64,000 nt of DNA, from contig JAGNJW010000008.1 of the NCBI GenBank assembly GCA_018000455.1, forward strand, positions 88,294-152,293, written 5' to 3'. This document shows, in pieces, positions 34,383-41,047 of the stretch. The position numbers and the translations under genes were made by a program. The stretch comes from Acidobacteriota bacterium. GTDB lineage: Bacteria; Acidobacteriota; Vicinamibacteria; Vicinamibacterales; UBA2999. How positions within the stretch are numbered: position 1 is the first letter of the stretch; each line of letters starts with the position of its first letter. The notes beneath the pieces are model-generated. The model was not told where the DNA came from and ran no database searches. It worked only from the letters and a program-made list of their open reading frames with translations.

Positions 34383-35531
34383 TCAGCGCGCGGCCGTCGT
34401 GGCCGGCGTGGTTGACGGCATCACGATCAAGTCGGTGGTCTGATCGGCGCCCAGGTGGATCGTGCGGAGGTACTTGTGCGTCGCGGCCTCGTAGACGTCG
34501 AGCGTGGCGCCCGCCACATGGACGTAGAAGAGCTTGCCGTTCGAGCTCACGCGGATGCCCATCCGCGGACGGCCCTCGAACTTGGTGCGCATCAGCACGG
34601 AGTTCTTCTCGAGGTCGAAGGTCCAGAACTCGTAGTTGCCGATCTCCTGCGTAATGCCGTAGGCGCGCTTCCTGTCCGGCGACTGGGCAAACGGCGACAC
34701 GTTCGACGCCGGTCCGATCGGCTGGAAGTCGAGCGTCCTGGCCTTGAGATCGACGCGCCCGATCCCCATGGTGCGCCGTGCGCGCTCAGGGTCGGCCATC
34801 GTGAAGAGGCCGGTGAACATGCCGGGCGGGTCGTTGAAGTCGTGCACGGGGCCGAGATTGATGCGGCCCAGGCCGGTCTCGGTCGGCCGGGCGAACGGCC
34901 ACGACTCCACCTCGGTGAACTTCTCGGTCTCGAGCACGGTGACCTCTTCCCCGAAGATGAAGAGGTGCTTGCCGTCAGGCCCGATGCGCATGTTGACCGT
35001 CTCGCGCTCGTCGCCACGCGGCCACGGCACGACCCGCGTGAACTGATGCGTGGTCAGGTCGTACATCTGGAGCGTGGGCGGCCCGATCTCCCAGCGGTCG
35101 ATGAGCTTGGTGGCCGCCCGGTACATCAGGATCAGGTATTTGTTGGCCGGGTCGGGCTGCAGGTTCGAGACGCGGATGAGCTTGTTGCCGGCCGTCAGCT
35201 TGAAGCTGTCGATCGTCTGGCGCGTTGCCACGTCCACGACCTCGATCTGCTCGAGCCGCGAGTCGAGCGCGTAGAAGCGCGTTCTGTCTGGCGAGAAGGT
35301 GATCGAGCGCGGGATTCCTGACTTCAGCTTGATGGTGCCGGTGAGCTTCTCGGTAGCTTCGTCGTAGATCTCGACCTCGGCCTTGTAGGTGCCGATGTAG
35401 AGGGTGCCGTTGCCGCCAGTGACGACCGGCGCCTTGGCGCCCCGGCTCTGGCCCGAGAGCGCCGGCGCCACCGTGAGGGATGCCGCACAGACGGCGGCGA
35501 GCGCGACCAGACGACGCATGGTGAACCTCAT
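34383..35531 (-). CDS. qhpB: Quinohemoprotein amine dehydrogenase beta subunit
   Basis: A 382-residue periplasmic protein with a signal peptide (MRFTMRRLVALAAVCAASLT..., cleavage near residue 28). The body is a seven-bladed beta-propeller of the YVTN/quinoprotein amine dehydrogenase beta type: repeated strands such as GTLYIGTYKAEVEIYD, RSITFSPDRTRFYAL, GKHLFIFGEEVTVLE and GKLFYVHVAGATLDVYE. In the known enzyme this subunit contributes the active-site wall next to the gamma-subunit quinone. ATG 35531 overlaps the qhpC stop by 4 bases (ATGA), coupling the two subunits' translation. Confidence 0.9.
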   Translation of the reverse strand: MRFTMRRLVALAAVCAASLTVAPALSGQSRGAKAPVVTGGNGTLYIGTYKAEVEIYDEATEKLTGTIKLKSGIPRSITFSPDRTRFYALDSRLEQIEVVDVATRQTIDSFKLTAGNKLIRVSNLQPDPANKYLILMYRAATKLIDRWEIGPPTLQMYDLTTHQFTRVVPWPRGDERETVNMRIGPDGKHLFIFGEEVTVLETEKFTEVESWPFARPTETGLGRINLGPVHDFNDPPGMFTGLFTMADPERARRTMGIGRVDLKARTLDFQPIGPASNVSPFAQSPDRKRAYGITQEIGNYEFWTFDLEKNSVLMRTKFEGRPRMGIRVSSNGKLFYVHVAGATLDVYEAATHKYLRTIHLGADQTTDLIVMPSTTPATTAAR

Positions 35532-35869
35532 CCCGGGAACACCAGATCGATCTTGCGCCAGTCTTTCTGGGCCACCGCGCACTTGGCGGTCCAGTCGGGT
35601 GCGTGGTTGAGCTGATCGGGCACGTGGGCGGGCCAGAAGCACCCCATGTGGCAGTCGAACAGATCGCGTTCGACCGGCGAACACAGACCCGCCGTGCCGC
35701 CGGCGGAATCGGCTTCCCAGCCCGGCGAGAACACGGTCGAGCAGCCCGGCGGAATGTGCGGCTTCTCGGGCTGCTGCGGCGGGCCGCCGCCCTGCAGGGC
35801 CACGACATCCGGTTCGGTGCTGGCCACGACCAGCGCGGCCTTGCGATTAATGGCGTTGAGGTGCTTCAT
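35528..35869 (-). CDS. qhpC: Quinohemoprotein amine dehydrogenase gamma subunit precursor (CTQ-bearing)
   Basis: A 113-residue precursor peptide. From memory of the Paracoccus gamma subunit, cross-links join Cys7-Glu16, Cys27-Asp33 and Cys41-Asp49, and cysteine tryptophylquinone forms from Cys37-Trp43. All these positions are kept here with identical spacing: Cys43-Glu52, Cys63-Asp69, Cys77-Asp85 and Cys73-Trp79. The residue before the CTQ tryptophan is Phe78, where Paracoccus has Trp. Cys97 is extra. By alignment the mature protein begins near residue 37, leaving a ~36-residue leader for QhpE to remove. It has no Sec signal, as expected for export by QhpF. It overlaps qhpD by 23 bases. Confidence 0.93.
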   Translation of the reverse strand: MKHLNAINRKAALVVASTEPDVVALQGGGPPQQPEKPHIPPGCSTVFSPGWEADSAGGTAGLCSPVERDLFDCHMGCFWPAHVPDQLNHAPDWTAKCAVAQKDWRKIDLVFPG

Positions 35870-37307
35870 CGTCGTCTCCGTCGAACTGTCGCAGGAAGCC
35901 GGGGTTCTTCACGGCCAACTCGCCGTAGATCTCGAGGCAGGTGTGCGTCCAACCGCGAATCCAGTCGCAGTAGTGCAGGTTGGGCTGCGCCGTCGATCCG
36001 TAGCGCGTGTGCGCCTCGTGATAGCAGCCGCCGCCGCAGATCGGGCGGGCCCAGCAGGTGGCGCAGTCGGTCTTGTTGCTGATGTGGTGCTGGTCGAGAA
36101 ACGTCGCCTGCTTCGTCCGGTCGATGCCCTCGCTGAGCGAGCCGAAGCGGTGGTTCTCGGAGCCCGCGAAGCGATGGCACAGCGACACCTCGCCGTCGGT
36201 GGCCACGCCGAGCAGGCCGATGCCGGCGCCGCACGGGTAGGCCTTGGCGTGGCCCACATGAATTTCCTGCAGGGTCTCGCGCACGTTCGAAAACCCGTGA
36301 TGCTTGTTCTGCAGCGACGCCTCGAGGAACTCGGCGGCAAGCTCGCGAAACTGCTCGAGCAGGTGGTCGTAGCCGGGGCCGGCCTCGAGCGCGTGATCGC
36401 GCTGCGGGGCGGTGGTGACCGGCGCGAAACCCACTTCCCAGAAGCCGATGTCCTCGAACAGGTGCTTGTAGATGCGCTTCACGTCGAGTGTTTGCTTGGT
36501 CAGCGTCACGCGGGCGCCGATCGGGCGCTTCGTGTGACGCGCCAGCAGCGCCTTGATCTTCGGCGCAGCGATGTCGTAGCTGCCCTTGCCGTTGCTGAAG
36601 ACGCGGAACTTGTCCTGGATCTCCTGCGGGCCGTCGATCGAGATGGTGACGCCGATGCGCTCCTCGGCCAAGAAGTCGATGACGTCGGGCTGCAGCAGCG
36701 TGGCGTTGGTCGTGAGGCTGAAGTCGATGTCGCGGTTCTGCGCCTTGGCGGTCTCGCGGGCGTAGGCCACCGTGGACTTCAGCACCTTGAAGTTCATCAG
36801 CGTCTCGCCGCCGAAGAACGTGATGTGCGCCGTCTTCCCGGGCGCGCTCTCACGCAATGCGAGATCGACGGCCGACCGGGCCGTCTCGTCGCTCATGAAC
36901 TTGGGCTGCGTGCCGTTCTCGGTGTCGACGATCTTGTCTTCGCCGTACTCGTAGCAGTACTCGCACGCCAGGTTGCACTGGTTGGTGACGTTGACCACCA
37001 GCGTCTGGATCGGCATCGGCCTGAGCGGGATGATCTTCGGTGCCGGCGCCTTGACCGCGATGTCGCCGATGGCGCGGATGCGGTGCAGCTCCGTTACCGA
37101 GTCTTTCACCGCCGCCTCGCCGAAGCGCGGCGCGAGCATCGTCAGCAGTTCCTCGGCGGCGTGCGGGCGCGCCTTCAGCAGCTCGACGACCGCGGTGGAG
37201 CAGTCGTCGAAGGCGAACACGGCCGCGCTCGGCACCATGTAGGCGAAACGCTGCCCCGAGGCGTCGAAGGTGTGGAACTCACCGATGCCGAGCTGGCTTC
37301 CGGTCAA
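35847..37307 (-). CDS. qhpD: Radical SAM thioether-forming enzyme for the gamma subunit (QhpD)
   Basis: A 486-residue radical SAM/SPASM protein. The [4Fe-4S] SAM cluster motif is CNLACEYC (Cys111, 115, 118). The C-terminal SPASM region carries Cys359, 377, 415, 418, 424, 428 and 447 for auxiliary clusters. FFGGETLMN is the SAM-binding GGE motif. Characterised QhpD makes the three Cys-to-Asp/Glu thioether bonds in QhpC. I chose TTG 37307, which overlaps the qhpA stop by 4 bases (TTGA) and places the family N-terminus (GEFHTFDASGQRFAYMVPS) near residue 9. A GTG further upstream would add 37 residues overlapping qhpA. Confidence 0.9.
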   Translation of the reverse strand: MTGSQLGIGEFHTFDASGQRFAYMVPSAAVFAFDDCSTAVVELLKARPHAAEELLTMLAPRFGEAAVKDSVTELHRIRAIGDIAVKAPAPKIIPLRPMPIQTLVVNVTNQCNLACEYCYEYGEDKIVDTENGTQPKFMSDETARSAVDLALRESAPGKTAHITFFGGETLMNFKVLKSTVAYARETAKAQNRDIDFSLTTNATLLQPDVIDFLAEERIGVTISIDGPQEIQDKFRVFSNGKGSYDIAAPKIKALLARHTKRPIGARVTLTKQTLDVKRIYKHLFEDIGFWEVGFAPVTTAPQRDHALEAGPGYDHLLEQFRELAAEFLEASLQNKHHGFSNVRETLQEIHVGHAKAYPCGAGIGLLGVATDGEVSLCHRFAGSENHRFGSLSEGIDRTKQATFLDQHHISNKTDCATCWARPICGGGCYHEAHTRYGSTAQPNLHYCDWIRGWTHTCLEIYGELAVKNPGFLRQFDGDDDEAPQRH

Positions 37308-39016
37308 GGCGTCACCGTGGGATCGAACTTCATGTAGAGCGGCGCGGTGACGAGCAGATGCGAGCGGCCCTTGAGAGCCGCCGAGGCGCCAGGCGGCGTG
37401 TAGCTCGCCACGATCCACACATCGCCCATATTGTTGCGCTCGCCCTTGCGCTGCGGGTTGGGACCATCCAGGTTCGGGGTGAAGACGCTGGTGGCGGCGT
37501 CGATGGCGCCGACGAACTTGATGTCCTCGTCGTCGAACGTGGCCTTGTACTCCTCGACGGCCCAGGTCGCGGCGACCGCGTCGAGCTTCAGATCGTCGTC
37601 GGTGCCAGGCTTCTTGTCGGGGCCGTTGTTGTAGGCCCAGGCATCGAAGCGGGCCAGCATCTTCGGGAACACCACGCCGCCCACCCGCGCCATGTTCCAG
37701 GACGGCGTGACGCGCAGGGCGTCGACCTTGTCGTAGATGGTGAGGGCGCCCGGCTTCACCGCACCCGCGACGACCAGCGTGCGCGGTCCGACGGCCGCCG
37801 CGGCCGCCACGTCGATTGTCGCGGTGATGACGTCGCCGGCGATGCTCGCGGCCGAGACGGTCACCCCGGGCCCGAGGTCGAGATCGCGCGGCGCGAACGA
37901 GGCCGGCGGATTGGCGACGTAGATCTTGAGGGCCTGGCCGGTGGCGCCCGTCTTGAGCGCCGTGTGGTCGAGACCCATCACCGTCAGCGCGCTGCCGGCG
38001 CGGTGGAGCGTGACGTCGAGGCCGAGCTCGTCATAGCCCCCAGTGAACCAGCGGCCGGAGATCGCGCTCCAGTCGGGCTCGATGAGCATCACCTCGCGGA
38101 GCGCCGAGGCGTCGGCGCCCCCCACCGTGGAGCGCCCGCGCCACTGGAAGCCCGTATAGACCGACACGCGGCCCGCCCGTGACACCTGCTCGCCGCTGCG
38201 CGCGTAGGTATAGGTGGTGGTGGTCGTGAACTCGTCGGTGCTGCCGGCCACCGGCGCCACGACGACCTTGCCGTAGACCGGTCCCTTGCTCGTCTCCCAG
38301 CCGGCCACCGTCCACGTGCCGTCGATGCGCGCCGGGCGCATCGATCCGCTCCAGGCCGCCCATTCCTTGGTCTTCAGTGGGAAGGTCTCGGCCAGGAAGT
38401 CCGCGGCCTTCTCGGATGGGTGCCTGAGATCCGGCGGACGGCCGGAGGCGTCGCGCTCGGTCGGTGCCGGTCCCATGCGCCGGAAGACCTGACGGTCGAT
38501 GATCGGGTACCAGCCGCGGTGCATCGCGATGAGCAGGTTCCACTCCTGCTTGGTGCGCCGCTGGCCGAGGATGCGGCCGAGCGCGTGGCACGCGTCGCAG
38601 GTGCCGTTGAGCGCCTCGGACTTGAACTCCTCGTCGCCGAGGCGCCGTTCCACTTCATAGGACGAAGCGCGCGCTTCGTCGGGCGCCAGCCCGTGGCTGT
38701 TCGAGAGCGACTTGACGACGGCGCGTGCCGTCTGCGCATCGATCTTCACGTTGTTGAGCGCCATCATGCGGGTGATGGTGCGTTCCCAGCCCTCGGGAGT
38801 CGTGCGGCGGAACGAGATGCGCGAGAGCTGCTGCGAGTCGTCCGGGCGGTGGCAGCCAGAGCACGCCTTGACGACGACCTGGTCGGTCACCGGGATGCCG
38901 GCCTCGGGTTTGGCTGGGGCAGCCGGCGCCTGGGCCGACGGCTGGGCCGACAGCATCAGGGCCATGGCCCAGGCGGATGACAGAGCCAGTGCGGACACAC
39001 GTTGGGTCTTGGCCAT
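37304..39016 (-). CDS. qhpA: Quinohemoprotein amine dehydrogenase alpha subunit (diheme cytochrome c)
   Basis: A 570-residue periplasmic subunit. Signal peptide 1-~30 ends SAQA. Two heme c attachment sites are present: CSGCH at 52-56 and CDACH at 140-144. The rest is made of strand-rich immunoglobulin/beta-barrel-like domains, as in known alpha subunits (e.g. DGTWTVAGWETSKGPVYGKVVV; RTLVVAGAVKPGALTIYDKVDALRV). It accepts electrons from the CTQ cofactor and passes them to a soluble cytochrome or cupredoxin. The start is ATG 39016; a GTG at 39040, one base after the qhpG stop, is an alternative. Its stop overlaps the qhpD start. Confidence 0.92.
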   Translation of the reverse strand: MAKTQRVSALALSSAWAMALMLSAQPSAQAPAAPAKPEAGIPVTDQVVVKACSGCHRPDDSQQLSRISFRRTTPEGWERTITRMMALNNVKIDAQTARAVVKSLSNSHGLAPDEARASSYEVERRLGDEEFKSEALNGTCDACHALGRILGQRRTKQEWNLLIAMHRGWYPIIDRQVFRRMGPAPTERDASGRPPDLRHPSEKAADFLAETFPLKTKEWAAWSGSMRPARIDGTWTVAGWETSKGPVYGKVVVAPVAGSTDEFTTTTTYTYARSGEQVSRAGRVSVYTGFQWRGRSTVGGADASALREVMLIEPDWSAISGRWFTGGYDELGLDVTLHRAGSALTVMGLDHTALKTGATGQALKIYVANPPASFAPRDLDLGPGVTVSAASIAGDVITATIDVAAAAAVGPRTLVVAGAVKPGALTIYDKVDALRVTPSWNMARVGGVVFPKMLARFDAWAYNNGPDKKPGTDDDLKLDAVAATWAVEEYKATFDDEDIKFVGAIDAATSVFTPNLDGPNPQRKGERNNMGDVWIVASYTPPGASAALKGRSHLLVTAPLYMKFDPTVTP

Positions 39017-39041
39017 GATTAGGAGGCACTGTTGTAGCACT

Positions 39042-40448
39042 TCACACGCCGAGAAGCCAGCCTCTGGCCACCGCCGTGGCGAGCGTTTTCAGGAAGGTGG
39101 GCAGGTCGACTTTGCCGCTGGCGCGCCCGTATGCCTCGAAGAGATCCGGCACCGCCGACACCCCTGGTACGAGGCGTGACAACGCCACCACATCCACCCC
39201 ATCGAGGTAGCGCAGGCCCTCGGGGATGGACGGCGTGACGAGACGCTCCTCGAGCACGATCGTGCGTTCGGTGAGCGCCGGACGAGCGGCCAGCGTGACC
39301 GCGGGCGACAGGCGCAGCGTCAGGCGGTCGGCAGCCCGGATGCGGTCGTAGGCCCCGAGCACCGCTGCCCGGTCATCGACGGGTGCCGGGGCGCCGCGCT
39401 CGGCCCAGAACGGATGGTCGGGAGCAGTCGTACCGTCGAGCAGGAAGCGGCGGGTGAGCGAGAGGAACTGGCCGTAAGTGGCGCGTTCGCGGGCGGCGAA
39501 GAACTCGAAGGCGGTGGCGGCGAGCGCTGGCTGGCCGAGCGCCGTGTTCACGGCCACGGCCGCCAGCCACCCAGACGCCATCGCCTTTTTCACGCCCGCC
39601 GAGGACAGCGGGTCCACGAAACAGCCGGCATCTCCGGCCAGCAGCCAGTCGTCGCCGGTCATCTGCTCGGCGACGTAGAGCGAGGCGTCCCAGCCCGTCG
39701 GGCCGTCGACGAGTTCAGATCCGCGAAAGAGCGCCGCCAAGTGGACCATTTTGGCGATCTCGGCCAGATACACGCCGCGGGCGCCTTCGCCCTTGGCCAA
39801 ACGGGTGGTTTGCGGGTCCACCATCACCGCCAGCGCCCGCGTGTCGGCCGAGACCGGCACCGACCAGCCCCAGCCGTCACCGTACGACTCGAGCAGCGTG
39901 TGCGACGGGTCGGGCAGCGGCCAGGCGCCGGAGCGGCGCCACCGGCCGACGAGCGCCACGGTGCGATGGCCCGGCTCGTAGCGCCGGCGCCCGCGCGGCC
40001 GCGCCAGCACGCCGGCGCGGCCGGTGGCATCGATGCGCAGCCGGGCCGGCCAGGCCAGCACGTCCTCAGCGCTCAGCGTGGCCCGCTGCACCCGCGCTCC
40101 GGCCGCTGCGACCGCCTGCAGCATCACCTCACTCAGCCGTCCGGTCGTGGCCTGCCAGCCGTGCTGGCCGTCGGCGAACGGCTCGATCCGCTCCGACCCG
40201 CCCCACCACACGGTATGGCCGTGGCTGTGCACGAAGCCGGCCCCGTCGATGGCCGGCGAAATCCCCATCAGGTCGAAAAACTTCCGACAGGACGGCGTGA
40301 GCGACTCTGGAAGCTCAGGCTCCCCGCCACTCGGCCTGGCCACGACCAGCACGTCGCGCCCCCACAACGCCAGCAGCCGGGCTGCGGTTGCCGCTGCCGG
40401 GCCGCCTCCCACCACCAGCACTTCGCAGGTCGACGGCGTAACGGGCAT
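39042..40448 (-). CDS. qhpG: FAD-dependent monooxygenase of CTQ biogenesis (QhpG)
   Basis: A 468-residue flavoprotein of the tryptophan-halogenase/p-hydroxybenzoate-hydroxylase-like group. The dinucleotide motif is VVGGGPAAATAA (residues 12-23), and the second FAD motif is LLAGDAGCFVDPLSSAG. Characterised QhpG hydroxylates the CTQ tryptophan of the cross-linked gamma subunit. No signal peptide, so it acts in the cytoplasm before export. Here it is the first gene of the operon, whereas in Paracoccus it is the last. ATG 40448 lies 10 bases from a TATTCT hexamer on the minus strand. Confidence 0.88.
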   Translation of the reverse strand: MPVTPSTCEVLVVGGGPAAATAARLLALWGRDVLVVARPSGGEPELPESLTPSCRKFFDLMGISPAIDGAGFVHSHGHTVWWGGSERIEPFADGQHGWQATTGRLSEVMLQAVAAAGARVQRATLSAEDVLAWPARLRIDATGRAGVLARPRGRRRYEPGHRTVALVGRWRRSGAWPLPDPSHTLLESYGDGWGWSVPVSADTRALAVMVDPQTTRLAKGEGARGVYLAEIAKMVHLAALFRGSELVDGPTGWDASLYVAEQMTGDDWLLAGDAGCFVDPLSSAGVKKAMASGWLAAVAVNTALGQPALAATAFEFFAARERATYGQFLSLTRRFLLDGTTAPDHPFWAERGAPAPVDDRAAVLGAYDRIRAADRLTLRLSPAVTLAARPALTERTIVLEERLVTPSIPEGLRYLDGVDVVALSRLVPGVSAVPDLFEAYGRASGKVDLPTFLKTLATAVARGWLLGV

Positions 40449-40457
40449 GGCTGTTGC

Positions 40458-40464
40458 TAGAATA
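40458..40464. promoter_or_regulatory. Putative symmetric bidirectional -10 element
   Basis: TAGAATA reads TAGAAT on the plus strand (8 bases before the ATG at 40472) and TATTCT on the minus strand (10 bases before the ATG at 40448). The whole gap between the two start codons is 23 bp, so a single melted region may serve both genes. No consensus -35 is seen on either side, where both would lie inside coding sequence. Confidence 0.45.
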
Positions 40465-40471
40465 GCCGACG

Positions 40472-40945
40472 ATGTTCCGCCGGTCGGTCCTCGGCGTCGG
40501 CGCCCTCGTGGGCGGATTCCACCTCTGGCTGCTCGGTCAGCAGGCGTGGAGTGGACAGCTTGCGGAACCCGACGTCATCGTGCGCTGGCTGGCGGCCCTG
40601 GCCCTGGCCGGCGGACTGCTGACCCTGAAGCGGCGCGGGCATTCGCTCTTCGGTCGTCGCGCCGTGGCCATGTGGGTGCTGGCGGCGCTGCTCCACGGGC
40701 CCGCGTTCGGCAACGACCGCGACGGCTTCGCCACACCGGCCCTGCCGGAAGTCGTGGTCACGGTCGCGCAAGCTGCGGCGGCAATCGCTGCCGTCGGACT
40801 GGCGCTGCTGGCACTCTTCGCGCTGACGCTTTGGTCCGCGCCTGTCGCCGCCGGTCTCGTGTTGGCGGCCTCGCCACTGCACGCCGGCCCGGCCGCCGCT
40901 CTTCGCACGCCGGGGCGCCTGCCCCGCCCGCCTCCGCGCTCGTAA
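40472..40945 (+). CDS. Small multi-helix membrane protein divergent from the qhp operon
   Basis: A 157-residue protein with four hydrophobic segments (VLGVGALVGGFHLWLLG; VRWLAALALAGGLLTL; AVAMWVLAALLHGPAF; VVVTVAQAAAAIAAVGLALLALFALTLW within ~95-125) and a proline/arginine-rich tail. I do not recognise a family. It is followed 102 bases later by a TonB-dependent receptor on the same strand, so the two may form a unit. Shared promoter space with qhpG suggests co-regulation, but a role in amine metabolism or cofactor supply is only a guess. Confidence 0.65.
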   Translation: MFRRSVLGVGALVGGFHLWLLGQQAWSGQLAEPDVIVRWLAALALAGGLLTLKRRGHSLFGRRAVAMWVLAALLHGPAFGNDRDGFATPALPEVVVTVAQAAAAIAAVGLALLALFALTLWSAPVAAGLVLAASPLHAGPAAALRTPGRLPRPPPRS

Positions 40946-41047
40946 ACCGCCACCAGTTTCCCGTTGTTCGGCTGGTTGACGCCAGTCGCCGTCCCGGTTC
41001 CACCGGCAGAGGCGACGGCGTCGGTTTTCGCTTTGCGGAGTTGAGTC

